Assembly: GCF_003482105.1 (NCBI RefSeq)
Contig: NZ_QULM01000001.1
Location: 248,001-312,000, forward strand
From: Coprococcus sp. OM04-5BH
Lineage (GTDB): Bacteria > Bacillota > Clostridia > Lachnospirales > Lachnospiraceae
DNA length: 64,000 bases
Reading direction: 5' to 3'
Shown here: piece by piece, positions 43,133-52,578 of the stretch
Numbering within the stretch: the stretch's first letter is position 1
Layout of the letters: each line of letters starts with the position of its first letter
The notes under the pieces: generated by a model
Told to the model about the DNA's origin: nothing
The model's input: the letters and a program-made list of their open reading frames with translations, nothing else
The model's database searches: none
Translations under genes and position numbers: made by a program

Positions 43133-45409
43133 TTACTCTCTGTTGTCCTTAAGGCTTTCAACCATGTCAACGCCCTTTACTTTTCTGCCAAGGATCCACA
43201 GGGATACTACATAGCTCACAATAACCACCACTGCATATCTTACGAAATTCCATGGACTGTACACTGTCTCAATGTATGTGTTGTATGCGGAAGTACTTGC
43301 TTCGAAATTAGCCTTACACAGCACTGCACCCAGAACAGAACCAAGCAGTATTCCCACAGGTACAAGGAAATGGTACACGTTGATGACCATTTTATTTATC
43401 CTTCTGTTATCATAGCCCAGAACCTTGAGCATGGATACTGACGTGGCATTTTCGCTTACCAACATATTTACCATAAGATATACGCATATGATGATTATGA
43501 TCATGGCAAGTATGATACAAGGTGCCATGAGACTCTTCATGCTTATAACAACCTGACCGATCTGATCCGACAGCTCTTCCTTTGTGATCTTGTACATGTA
43601 CTCTGACTCCTTGTAGCCAAGCTTTTTGTCGGAAAGAACTGCGTTATAGCTGCCCTCCGGAACTCCAAGCAGCTCACAGGTATCCTTCCAGTTGCCGTAC
43701 ACGATACTCTGGGAATCATTCTTCACGATATCATCTATCACGATCTTATATTCCTTGAGAGACGCCTGATCATAGAAATCAAGAGTATCTCCCTTCTTGA
43801 TCCCATATATCATTGCCCCCATTGCAGAAATATAATGCTTTCCGCTGTCCAGGGTAAGCTTCTCTCCGGTCGTGCTCTTAAGATCCATGTATTCATTATC
43901 ATCCATGCCCATGTAGATGACATTTGTAGCGTAGCCATCCACACTGAAAGAGCCTACCATTATCTCGGTGCCGTCTTCTACAGGCTCTGTATGTATACTG
44001 TTTAAGAAATACTCGTAATTATAGCTTCCTACTTCATTTACAGATTTATCACAATAGTTGTTCATGGAAGTAATACACATATCGCAGAATACCATCATTA
44101 TTCCGCCAACCGCTATGCCGAATACCACCACAAGGCTTCGGCTCCAATTTCCAAGTATGGAACGGATCTTGAACTTTGTGCTAAACTTCATCTCTGACTT
44201 CGCCATACGCATACGCATGTGCTTCTTCCTGCTGCCATTTCCGTGGAGCAGATCAACTGTCTTAAATCTCAATACTCTGAAGGCTGTCGCAACGCCCACC
44301 AGCCAGTATGCAATTACCGGAATGAGCAGTATGCCCACATAAGCCGGCATAGACACATCATATGTTACAGGAAGTATCTCTGTCTTAGATTCATATATCA
44401 TTTTCGCCAGATAGGTCCTGCTTGGGACTGCCACTATCATTCCCATGACAACGCCAACTATTCCCGGGATGACACCGAACATTCCATAGTACATGGAGAG
44501 TCTTCCCCTGCTGTAACCGAGAGCTGACAGCACGCCGATCTGCCTTGATTCCTGTTTGATCTTACGACCAAGGATTATTGCTATGATGATCATTACAAAG
44601 ACTATCATCATTGGCATTACCTGATTGATATACATACTGAGCTGGTCCGTCTCCTGTAGGGGAACCTTTATCCTTACATTTGCAGAGGCGGCAGTGTATG
44701 ACAGAGTATAGTAATCCTCGTGTATCTTTTCCCTAAACTCTCGCTCCTTGCTGTCCTCGCTGTATCTTACCGTGTAGTATATGATCTTCTGATCATCATC
44801 CAACCGGGCAAATGCATTATCTGTGGTGATTCCATATCCAAATGCGTCGAACAGGAACAGATTATCTGTCATGTTCTTATATACTGACAGATAGTCCGGT
44901 CTCGCCATGGTTCCAACTATCTCGTAATCTGTGCCGTCAATATTTATGCTGTCGCCGATCTCCAGCTTTCTTGCGTCCATCAAATGGGGATTTAAGAGGA
45001 TCTCGTTGTCATTTTCCACATCCCTGCCGTCAAGCACCTTGTAAATGTCGATCTTCTCTGACGGCTTGAATATACGGATGGTGTAATCCTCCGCAATGTC
45101 TGATCCCACTCTTTCATCACAGTCAGCCTCTGTAAGATTTACGTCAGCATAGTACTGTGGTTCCAGCTCCACGTTATACTCATCCTCAAGCTTTTCTATG
45201 TCTGCGGTATTTATAGGATCTGCCGTGACAAACTGTGCGTCCTCCACATTGGTATCGTTGTAGAATTCCTTAAGATACTTTCTCTGTCCGTAATATGATC
45301 CTATAAGTGCCACATACAGGACCACAATGATTATGTTCAGGATGGCTATACATATATAGAAGGAAAGATTGTTCTTTATATTTCTCAAATGTCTTTTATT
45401 TAATGTCAT
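43133..45409 (-). CDS. ABC transporter permease, FtsX/MacB type
   Basis: A 758-residue membrane protein with the same plan as the permease at 20861: N-terminal helix (FYICIAILNIIIVVLYVALIGSYY), extracytoplasmic domain, FtsX core (MMIVFVMIIIAIILGRKIKQESRQIGVLSALGYSRGRLSMYYGMF), a second extracytoplasmic domain, and a second core (SMLKVLGYDNRRINKMVI). It probably exports or senses a peptide or lipid with the ATPase upstream. It starts 11 bases after the ATPase stop. Confidence 0.88.
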   Translation of the reverse strand: MTLNKRHLRNIKNNLSFYICIAILNIIIVVLYVALIGSYYGQRKYLKEFYNDTNVEDAQFVTADPINTADIEKLEDEYNVELEPQYYADVNLTEADCDERVGSDIAEDYTIRIFKPSEKIDIYKVLDGRDVENDNEILLNPHLMDARKLEIGDSINIDGTDYEIVGTMARPDYLSVYKNMTDNLFLFDAFGYGITTDNAFARLDDDQKIIYYTVRYSEDSKEREFREKIHEDYYTLSYTAASANVRIKVPLQETDQLSMYINQVMPMMIVFVMIIIAIILGRKIKQESRQIGVLSALGYSRGRLSMYYGMFGVIPGIVGVVMGMIVAVPSRTYLAKMIYESKTEILPVTYDVSMPAYVGILLIPVIAYWLVGVATAFRVLRFKTVDLLHGNGSRKKHMRMRMAKSEMKFSTKFKIRSILGNWSRSLVVVFGIAVGGIMMVFCDMCITSMNNYCDKSVNEVGSYNYEYFLNSIHTEPVEDGTEIMVGSFSVDGYATNVIYMGMDDNEYMDLKSTTGEKLTLDSGKHYISAMGAMIYGIKKGDTLDFYDQASLKEYKIVIDDIVKNDSQSIVYGNWKDTCELLGVPEGSYNAVLSDKKLGYKESEYMYKITKEELSDQIGQVVISMKSLMAPCIILAMIIIIICVYLMVNMLVSENATSVSMLKVLGYDNRRINKMVINVYHFLVPVGILLGSVLGAVLCKANFEASTSAYNTYIETVYSPWNFVRYAVVVIVSYVVSLWILGRKVKGVDMVESLKDNRE

Positions 45410-45420
45410 GCCCTCACCCC

Positions 45421-46119
45421 TTACAGTGCCAGCTCAGAAGCAGGGAGCTTATTTTCATTTGCAGTGTTAGATGAAACCTTGCCGTCTTTTATCTTTATTA
45501 CGGCGTCAGCCATGCCTGCGATGGCTTCATTGTGGGTAATGATGGCTATTGTGGTTCCAAACTGCTGGTTTACCTTCTCTATGAACTTAAGTACTGTTCT
45601 TGAGGTCTTGGAATCCAGTGCACCGGTAAGCTCATCGCAGAGCAGGAGCTTTGGATTTTTTATAAGGGCTCTTGCTATGGCAACTCGCTGCTGCTGGCCG
45701 CCTGACAGCTCATTTGGAAATCTATCCCTGTACTTGTCAATGTCCAGCGCCTGCATAACCTCATCTATATCCAGAGGCTTGTCTGCAATATCTGAAACAA
45801 CCTGTATATTCTCCTTCACGGTAAGATCCGGGATAAGGTTATAGAACTGGAACACGAAGCCCACATCTGTCTTGCGGTACTTTGTAAGATCTGCTGCCTT
45901 AAGTCCCGATATCTCTCTGCCATCTACAGTGATGGTACCCTCGTCAAGGCTGTCCAGTCCCCCAAGCATGTTGAGCATGGTACTTTTTCCCGAACCGGAA
46001 GGTCCCAGGATAACATATACCTTACCCTTCTCCAGTGATATGTCCGCACCGTCCAGTGCATGAACCTCACTCTCTCCCTTTCCATAGCTTTTTCTTCCAT
46101 TTTTCATCTGAATAAACAT
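45421..46119 (-). CDS. ABC transporter ATP-binding protein, MacB/LolD type
   Basis: A 232-residue ATPase from the ATG at 46117-46119 (GGAGG eight bases upstream). Walker A LGPSGSGKSTMLNMLGG, Q-loop VGFVFQFYNLIPDLTVKENI, signature LSGGQQQRVAIARALI, Walker B KLLLCDELTGALD, switch His IIAIITHNEA. Note DELTGALD in place of the usual DEPTGALD. Pairs with the permease downstream; the AraC regulator lies just upstream in the same direction. Confidence 0.92.
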   Translation of the reverse strand: MFIQMKNGRKSYGKGESEVHALDGADISLEKGKVYVILGPSGSGKSTMLNMLGGLDSLDEGTITVDGREISGLKAADLTKYRKTDVGFVFQFYNLIPDLTVKENIQVVSDIADKPLDIDEVMQALDIDKYRDRFPNELSGGQQQRVAIARALIKNPKLLLCDELTGALDSKTSRTVLKFIEKVNQQFGTTIAIITHNEAIAGMADAVIKIKDGKVSSNTANENKLPASELAL

Positions 46120-46172
46120 CTCATCTTCCTCCACTTTTTTAGAAGTTTTCTATTAGCAGGTGATCTTCCTGA

Positions 46173-47216
46173 TTACTCCTCTGTTTTTGATAAATTAAGC
46201 CTTCTGTACTCAAGGGGCGTATGACCGTATTTTCTCTTAAATACATTTCCGAATTTGCTCTGGCTTTCATAGCCTACAGAAAGTGCGATATCCGCCACCG
46301 ACCGATTAGTTTCCGCCAACAGCCGGGCCGCCTCCTGCATTCTTGCTTCCTGCATGTACCGCTTGATGGTACTTCCATAGGCGATCTCAAAATATTTGTT
46401 TAAGGATACTCCGCTTATGCCGTATTTTTTCTCAAGCTCCGCCATGGTGATATCCTCACCGATATGCTCTTCACACATGTCATGTATTTCCCTGACTATC
46501 TTCCTCTGACCCTTTGTCAGGTAATATTGCCTGTCTGAAACCTTGATCTCCTCAGTCTGTATCTTGTTCAGCAGATTTATGGTTGATACCAGATAATTTT
46601 CCTTTCTCGCTGTACCTTCCCGTATCATCCCCCCCAGATCCTCAAATGCATATCTGAGCTTCTCGGAACAGGTTCCTATGTAATAGTCATTATCCTTATC
46701 ATAGGCCTCCCTGAATTCCTCCATATCTATTCCCAACCGTTTCAGCATATCCCCATCTTCCCTGCTGATATAGTCAAGGCTTATGATTATCTCCATGCCG
46801 CCGTATGCCTTGTCGTAGAAATTAAAATCCTTTTGTGCCTCCTGCTTCCACTCGATACACATTATCCCCGGCTGCATGTAGGCATATCTGCCACTTCCCA
46901 CGATGATCTCCGCACGTCCCTTTGTGCAGTAGTGGATGATCGCCATATTTGCCACTGCGTGAGCCTTATCCTGCCCCGGTATACTGTTGGAGCAGCCAAT
47001 GTAATACTCCAGCAGCTCTATTCCCTCCATAGGCAGGGCAAAATTCATATATTCGCCGTTTTGTCCCATTTTGGAATGTATGATCCCACCGGGAAGCTCC
47101 ACTATATTGTCCTTTATCTTCTCAAGATAATATGAAACCATCTCTTCCGGAATACGCTTTATCATCCGCTGCATATAGGCATTTTTGCTGATAATTTCCT
47201 GTATTTTCTCGTCCAT
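46173..47216 (-). CDS. AraC-family transcriptional regulator
   Basis: A 347-residue regulator. The C-terminal 100 residues hold two helix-turn-helix motifs: EDITMAELEKKYGISGVSLNKYFEIAYGSTIKRYMQEARMQEAARLL and RSVADIALSVGYESQSKFGNVFKRKYGHTPLEYRR. The N-terminal 230 residues are a sensor part without a cupin motif I can name; they resemble regulators of siderophore or peptide systems only loosely. It starts after AGGAGAG. Co-oriented with the exporter 39-54 bases on, so it is a likely regulator of it. Confidence 0.88.
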   Translation of the reverse strand: MDEKIQEIISKNAYMQRMIKRIPEEMVSYYLEKIKDNIVELPGGIIHSKMGQNGEYMNFALPMEGIELLEYYIGCSNSIPGQDKAHAVANMAIIHYCTKGRAEIIVGSGRYAYMQPGIMCIEWKQEAQKDFNFYDKAYGGMEIIISLDYISREDGDMLKRLGIDMEEFREAYDKDNDYYIGTCSEKLRYAFEDLGGMIREGTARKENYLVSTINLLNKIQTEEIKVSDRQYYLTKGQRKIVREIHDMCEEHIGEDITMAELEKKYGISGVSLNKYFEIAYGSTIKRYMQEARMQEAARLLAETNRSVADIALSVGYESQSKFGNVFKRKYGHTPLEYRRLNLSKTEE

Positions 47217-47341
47217 ATACTCTCCTGTTTGTCTTGTTATATTACTCTAACTTTTGTTCGTTTTATCTATCTAGTTTGTTATAACATGCCCTAAAGCAAA
47301 TTTCTATTCCATTTTTCTGTTTTTATTCCATTTTTAAAGAC

Positions 47342-47384
47342 AAAAAATGACCCGGTCACTTTTTACATGATCGGGTCATTTTTT
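47342..47384. terminator. Bidirectional terminator
   Basis: AATGACCCG / CGGGTCATT stem with A-rich and T-rich flanks on both sides, downstream of the membrane protein gene and upstream of the AraC gene. Confidence 0.75.
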
Positions 47385-47393
47385 TATCATATT

Positions 47394-47454
47394 GATGTCT
47401 GTGAAATTATTACGCTGCAGCTCCCTTAAAACAATTTCAAATGGTTGCTGCTCT
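47394..47454 (-). repeat. Decayed copy D of the family I two-hairpin element
   Basis: Read on the minus strand, GAGCAGCAACCATT is identical to copies B/C. It then continues with gaps and changes through AAGGG, CTGCA, CGTAA and GACATC in the same order. It begins right after the stop of the membrane protein gene. Confidence 0.6.
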
Positions 47455-47457
47455 ATT

Positions 47458-48310
47458 TTACTTTGCTCCGGTTACCATGGTTATACCAAGAACCACCACC
47501 GCAGCACATGCCAGCATTCCCGTAACTCCGTTCATTCTCATTACAAGAGCCGAGCCATTCTTGCCAAATGCGGAGAACAGGGCAGTCTGGGTTGATAATA
47601 CCGACACCATTGCGTCTGCATATCCGATATTTCTGATACCCATAACCGCCGGAGACTGAAGCCGCCTTGCTTTTACCATATTCACGCTTGCCATTATCAT
47701 TTTCACAAGTGTATATATTCCTACAACATAGGTTACATACAGTGGGTAGCTCTTTCCCTTTCCGTTATGGACGATCATTACCACCATGCTGAACAGGGCA
47801 AGGCTCATTACTATAAGCAGATACCCGCTCTGGGTAAATATATCCAGTATCTTGTTCTGGTCATATCTGCCCTTGCGGCTGAAATACTCATATCCAACAA
47901 ATCTGAACCTCATACTTCCCAGGAGTCCGTAATACACCGCCAGGGAAATATACCAGGCTGACAGAGTTCTTATCCCTACATATCCGTTAAAGACCATGAA
48001 CACGATATTTAACAACATTCCCGGCACCGCCAGCACAACCGTCCTGTCGCTGTAATTGTGGGTAACCTTGTCCAGAAACGGATGATTTCTGGTGATCCTG
48101 TCAGTGAACAGGTTTACACTGTTCTTAAAATACAGATAAAGGTATAGGAATGAGATGACCACCAGAATAAATGCCACCACATGGGTAACTACACCCGCCC
48201 ACTTTGGCAATGCCACAAGCTGGCTTCCTATAACTGCAAATACCCCTGCAAATATTGCCAGCAGGTACAGGCATACCCGGTATTTCCATTTTAGTTTCGG
48301 TACTTTTTCT

Positions 48311-48327
<17 letters not shown>
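47458..48327 (-). CDS. Unknown multi-pass membrane protein
   Basis: A 289-residue protein with about seven hydrophobic segments (first [21 protein letters not shown], last [18 protein letters not shown]) and a basic N-terminus. I do not recognise a family. [18 protein letters not shown] is a polar loop with possible functional residues; [29 protein letters not shown] text occurs late (residues near 240-260). Its ATG lies inside the end of the decayed GH1 gene, so it may once have been translated in coupling with it. Confidence 0.65.
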
Positions 48328-48686
<359 letters not shown>

Positions 48687-48800
48687 TTATTTGCTTTGTT
48701 CGGATGGATATGACAGGGCACTGCAAATTATACAAATCGTATACAAATTTTATCATCAGTTTTGATTTGATCAAAAAGTGGGGATGGAAGTGCAAATTTT

Positions 48801-48842
48801 AGCCATTTTGCAATTAATTTTATGCTAATTATGGCTTTTTTT
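48801..48842 (+). terminator. Terminator-like hairpin with no gene before it
   Basis: AGCCAT-AATTA pairs with TAATT-ATGGCT, then T7 on the plus strand. No plus-strand gene ends upstream. The surrounding 48600-49000 is AT-rich with no reading frame I trust. Confidence 0.4.
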
Positions 48843-48924
48843 AGAATTTTTTCTCCACTTCTGTTTGTTTTTACATAGATTGGCCACCACAAAGTCAGTA
48901 GACATTTTTACAGTCATTGAAATT

Positions 48925-48953
48925 TTGACAATACGAGGAAATTAGTATATGGT
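48925..48953 (+). promoter_or_regulatory. Candidate promoter of the Rpn-family gene
   Basis: TTGACA (48925-48930), 17-bp spacer, TATGGT (48948-48953). The -10 is imperfect. Confidence 0.45.
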
Positions 48954-49021
48954 GGGAATATGATAATTATCTCTTCTGATTGCAATCTAAAATTCTATAA
49001 ACAAATCTTAAGGAGGAGAAC

Positions 49022-49999
49022 TTGGCTTTTTACGACAAAGAAATAAAAAGAGTCTGTGAATCATGTCCAAGACTGTTAATTTTATTGATTAATTCCGTAT
49101 TTTCCAAACATCATGCAGAAGACGCAGAAATAGTTTTTCTGGACAAAGAGCAGACCATTGACGCCAATGAAAATACCACTTATATGGATATGTTTCTGGA
49201 GATTGAAAACTGCAAATATCATATAGAATACCAGCTTTTGGAGGGGAATATGGCAATACGGATGGTTGAATATGGTATGAGGGAAACCATCCGCGGTTTG
49301 AGACAAAATGGAGACATATCCAGAGTTGCAGATGACAAATATGAAATAGAAATTGTTATGCCTCTACAGGCAGTAGTATTTCTAGCCGGTGCAAATAAAG
49401 AGGATAAGATCAGGGTAAATCTGCATTTGCCCGATGGCAATACTGTCACCTATGAATTACCATGTATATCTGCCAGCAAAACGGTCTCAGAACTTTCAAG
49501 AAAGAAAATGTATCTTTTAATCCCCTTCCAACAGGTACAGCTATACAGCAGAATGATCAGAGCCAGTCAATATGCTGAAAAAACTAAAATGAAGCTTGCA
49601 AAAGCATTATATAATTTCAGGATTAACGCAAAAACAGAATTGGATAATCTTTACAAGAATGATATACTTAATGCAAATGAAGTTGAGTTATTAATAACTT
49701 CATTACATAATATAGAAGATAATTTATTGAATAATGATGATCTAATTCGAGAGAGGGTGTCTGAAATGGGCGATGAAGATTATGTAGCATTAAGTGACCG
49801 ACTTGTACAACAAGGCATTGAACAAGGCATTACACAGGGATATAATTCTGGTTTAAACGATGGCATAACCCAAACACTGAAACAACAAATTACAAAGAAA
49901 CTTCAAAAGGGAAAATCCATTTTCCAGATAGCTGAAGAATGTGAATTGACCGAGGATGAGGTTCAAAAATATGTCAAAGAAATTGAGCAACAGATTTAA
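49022..49999 (+). CDS. Rpn-family / PD-(D/E)XK nuclease-like protein
   Basis: A 325-residue protein of the transposase-like Rpn (PDDEXK) group, whose studied members nick DNA and aid recA-independent recombination. The first 200 residues hold the nuclease fold, with Asp and Glu-x-Gln in TTYMDMFLEIENCKYHIEYQ (about residues 49-68). The C-terminal 130 residues are helical and Gln-rich (VQQGIEQGITQGYNSGLNDGITQTL), typical of this family's tail. The start is TTG (49022-49024) with AAGGAGG six bases upstream. It neighbours the CRISPR array and converges on it. Confidence 0.78.
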   Translation: MAFYDKEIKRVCESCPRLLILLINSVFSKHHAEDAEIVFLDKEQTIDANENTTYMDMFLEIENCKYHIEYQLLEGNMAIRMVEYGMRETIRGLRQNGDISRVADDKYEIEIVMPLQAVVFLAGANKEDKIRVNLHLPDGNTVTYELPCISASKTVSELSRKKMYLLIPFQQVQLYSRMIRASQYAEKTKMKLAKALYNFRINAKTELDNLYKNDILNANEVELLITSLHNIEDNLLNNDDLIRERVSEMGDEDYVALSDRLVQQGIEQGITQGYNSGLNDGITQTLKQQITKKLQKGKSIFQIAEECELTEDEVQKYVKEIEQQI

Positions 50000-50023
50000 T
50001 ATTGTGTTTAATGCATGACGTAG

Positions 50024-50049
50024 AAAAAGAGGCAGTAATGCCTCTTTTT
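50024..50049. terminator. Terminator between Rpn gene and CRISPR array
   Basis: AAAAAGAGGC-AGTAAT-GCCTCTTTTT, usable on both strands; it can end both the Rpn mRNA and the pre-crRNA. Confidence 0.85.
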
Positions 50050-50065
50050 GTCACTTTTGTAAATG

Positions 50066-50119
50066 TACAAGGTTCTCATGAATATTCTTGCATCGAGAAA
50101 CCATACAAGGTTCTCAAAC
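50066..50119 (-). repeat. Decayed CRISPR repeats at the distal end of the array
   Basis: 50104-50119 keeps the first 16 bases of the repeat (GTTTGAGAACCTTGTA, minus strand). 50066-50078 keeps about 12 (GAGAACCTTGTA). Both lack the 3' half. They mark the oldest, trailer end of the array. Confidence 0.7.
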
Positions 50120-50151
50120 CCCCCCACTCCAGTCGCTGCTGACCTTAAATA

Positions 50152-50648
50152 GTTTAAGACATATCATAAATTACAAGGTTCTCAAACCAGAGCGTAAGGC
50201 AATTTATATTGCAAAATGTTTAAGACATATCATAAATTACAAGGTTCTCAAACTAGGGTTCTTACAAGTCAAAAAATATAAAGTTTAAGACATATCATAA
50301 ATTACAAGGTTCTCAAACTAATAATATCGGGGTCAATCTGTACGAGTCGTTTAAGACATATCATAAATTACAAGGTTCTCAAACCATCCATGCGGTTGAG
50401 ATTGCGTCAATAAAGTTTAAGACATATCATAAATTACAAGGTTCTCAAACCAAGGCATTTGCGAATTCGATAACCTTACTGTTTAAGACATATCATAAAT
50501 TACAAGGTTCTCAAACTGGTTGCCGTAAGTCTTTGCAAGGGGCTTTGTTTAAGACATATCATAAATTACAAGGTTCTCAAACACAATTTAATAAATTAGC
50601 TGGAGGGCTGTTGTTTAAGACATATCATAAATTACAAGGTTCTCAAAC
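50152..50648 (-). CRISPR. Type II-A CRISPR array, eight repeats and seven spacers
   Basis: Eight identical 36-bp repeats start at 50152, 50218, 50283, 50349, 50415, 50481, 50547 and 50613. In the minus-strand sense the repeat begins GTTTGAGAACC and ends GTCTTAAAC. Spacers are 30 bp except that at 50254-50282 (29 bp). Orientation is set by the tracrRNA anti-repeat and by decay at the low-coordinate end, so the newest spacer is 50583-50612. A 32-bp spacer-like stretch (50120-50151) separates the last full repeat from the first decayed one. I noticed no match of any spacer elsewhere in the window. Confidence 0.98.
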
Positions 50649-50721
50649 CTCAAACCTCAAACCTCAAATTGGTCATCACCGAACCCATACTACTTGTGAT
50701 AGCTGTAATTTATGTACACTT
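50649..50721 (-). promoter_or_regulatory. CRISPR leader with triplicated heptamer
   Basis: The 73 bases between csn2 and the first repeat. Next to the repeat, on the minus strand, are ATTTGAG (50663-50669), GTTTGAG (50656-50662), GTTTGAG (50649-50655), then the repeat's own GTTTGAG. ATTTGAG is the leader-anchoring sequence known from one group of type II-A loci. TACATAAATTACA (50704-50716) also equals 13 bases of the tracrRNA 5' end. Confidence 0.75.
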
Positions 50722-51396
50722 TTATTTTATAATCAAACACCTGTCGCAGTCAATAATATGACTCCGATTTTTTACGTCTGTCAATTCCAACTCCCTCTGC
50801 TCAAGAAGTACAAGGTTTACCTTTTCATACTGAGCAGACTTGCATAGCTCCTGAAGTTCGTACTTTGTAAGAAAAGTAGACATGTTAAGCAAAAATACCA
50901 CTTTTATTCCCAGCAATTCTGCCAACATCTTTATATACTGGATTAATTTATCTACCAGCTTTCCCTCTTCAAACTGAACCTTAACCTCATACAGCTTAAA
51001 CAGCGTATTCCAGTCAAGATCCAGATTATACACAAAATTATCATATGGTGATCTTAAAATTACCTCATCCAGGATATTTACTATAGAAGAATTTATTTTC
51101 TCACGAAGTTCATCTAATCCTTCCGCACTGTCTCTCAGGACATTATATGCTTTACTTATAATTCTTTTCTCGTTGAAATCTACACCAAATGGATTGGAAA
51201 TAAATTCAACTTTTTTATCCATTTTCAATGTATCGTTCTTTTCTGACAGCACAAAATTTCCAGCTTCTCCATCAAGCTGGGAAATTAACTCCTGAATAAA
51301 TTCCGTGTATATATCCGGACCTTCTATAGAAATTATTTCAGTACGATTTTCTGCAAATTCTATGTCAATATTATAAGATACATTAACCAACCTCAT
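50722..51396 (-). CDS. csn2: CRISPR adaptation protein Csn2
   Basis: A 224-residue protein forming a calcium-stabilised tetramer ring around DNA ends, needed for spacer capture in type II-A systems. MRLVNVSYNIDIEFAENRTEIISIEG at the start and the C-terminal VKNRSHIIDCDRCLIIK fit the family; the central helical part contains NLDLDWNTLFKLYEVKVQF. It overlaps the end of cas2 by four bases (ATGA). Its presence defines subtype II-A. Confidence 0.93.
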   Translation of the reverse strand: MRLVNVSYNIDIEFAENRTEIISIEGPDIYTEFIQELISQLDGEAGNFVLSEKNDTLKMDKKVEFISNPFGVDFNEKRIISKAYNVLRDSAEGLDELREKINSSIVNILDEVILRSPYDNFVYNLDLDWNTLFKLYEVKVQFEEGKLVDKLIQYIKMLAELLGIKVVFLLNMSTFLTKYELQELCKSAQYEKVNLVLLEQRELELTDVKNRSHIIDCDRCLIIK

Positions 51397-51713
51397 AGAA
51401 TTATCAACCTTTCATCACTTTCAAGAACATCCCCTATATGTTCTCCCAATACAAATTCCATCTTTGAAAATTGCTTTTCAGTTATCCTTAGCACCTGTAT
51501 CAATCCCTCCGGGGGCTTATTCTTCCTTACTCCTTCAACAATCAGATCTGCTGCCGAAGCATTTTGTGCAAGCTTGCAATATATACTTTCCTGCATCATT
51601 AAAAAACCACTTTTGATCAGATATTTCCTGAATTTGGAATATTCCTTTCTGCCTGCAGCCGTCACCACCGGCAGATCAAACATTACAATCACTCTCATAA
51701 ATCTATAACTCAT
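51393..51713 (-). CDS. cas2: CRISPR-associated endoribonuclease-fold protein Cas2
   Basis: A 106-residue partner of Cas1 in spacer integration. RVIVMFDLPVVTAAGRKEYSKFRKYLIKSGF is the canonical ferredoxin-fold start with the first-strand Asp; MMQESIYCKLAQN follows. It overlaps cas1 by 11 bases and csn2 by four. Confidence 0.97.
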   Translation of the reverse strand: MSYRFMRVIVMFDLPVVTAAGRKEYSKFRKYLIKSGFLMMQESIYCKLAQNASAADLIVEGVRKNKPPEGLIQVLRITEKQFSKMEFVLGEHIGDVLESDERLIIL

Positions 51714-52575
51714 TTTTATAAAACTTTATCAATGATACGTCCTTATCATTTAAGGCGTCAAATACACTACGACAATATACCTTTATAGCATTAGGCAGAT
51801 ATTCCAATCTGCCTGCAATATACAATTCCTTGTTGAAAATGTCCAACATAAACCTTTTTTCTTCAACCTCAAATGTCTGAGGCTCCAGCTCCATTACCAT
51901 ATCATCAACAATAGGTCTAAATGGCTCCATCAGATCTGACGCCAGATTAAATTGATTAAACATATTATCGTGAAAAAGTCCTATCTGGGTAATATAGCCA
52001 TTTGCAACTACTTCTCTGTTAAATGTTGACAATATCAGGGAATACCCATAATTCAGTGCAGCATTTGTAGGATTTTCTTCTGTCCTGGTGAATTCCTTTC
52101 CAAATAGTGCATTGAAATACACTTTTGCCGCATGCCCCTCCCTGTTAGTGGCGTCTCCATATTCCATTTGCTCAACATATTCATACAGCATATGTGCTTC
52201 AGGTCTTCCATACACTTCCAGAACCCTTGCCTGCATTCGTATTTTCTCTGAAACTATTTCCGTCCATACAGATGCTTTATCATCTGCCGACCATTCACAC
52301 TGTTTCCTTATTTTTGCACTTGTGTCATGACTACCATAATACGGCAACAGTTCCGATGAAGGATTTCTCTTCTCATCACAAAATATAACCTTTACCTTGT
52401 GTTTCACCAGCTCACTTAGCAAATACGCCGTCATAGAGACAGCCGTACTCTCCACAATGACTGTCCCTATTTCGTTCATATGTACCTTTGTAGTTTCTGC
52501 ACCTCTGACTACCATATACCCCATCTGATAATCAAGCTTTGCATTCTTAGATACTACTATTGTTCTCCAACTCAT
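51703..52575 (-). CDS. cas1: CRISPR integrase Cas1
   Basis: A 290-residue metal-dependent integrase. MSWRTIVVSKNAKLDYQMGYMVVRG and IGTVIVESTAVSMTAYLLSELVKHKVKVIFCDEKRNP form the N-terminal beta domain. The active-site Glu is in TRTEENPTNAALNYGYSLI, the His in TQIGLFHDNMFNQFNLASDLMEPFRP with its Asp/Glu. It starts three bases after the cas9 stop. Confidence 0.97.
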   Translation of the reverse strand: MSWRTIVVSKNAKLDYQMGYMVVRGAETTKVHMNEIGTVIVESTAVSMTAYLLSELVKHKVKVIFCDEKRNPSSELLPYYGSHDTSAKIRKQCEWSADDKASVWTEIVSEKIRMQARVLEVYGRPEAHMLYEYVEQMEYGDATNREGHAAKVYFNALFGKEFTRTEENPTNAALNYGYSLILSTFNREVVANGYITQIGLFHDNMFNQFNLASDLMEPFRPIVDDMVMELEPQTFEVEEKRFMLDIFNKELYIAGRLEYLPNAIKVYCRSVFDALNDKDVSLIKFYKNEL

Positions 52576-52578
52576 ATT

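Noticed and set aside
50188..50612. Self-targeting by CRISPR spacers within this window
   Set aside because: No spacer match was noticed by eye on either strand; a proper search was not possible.
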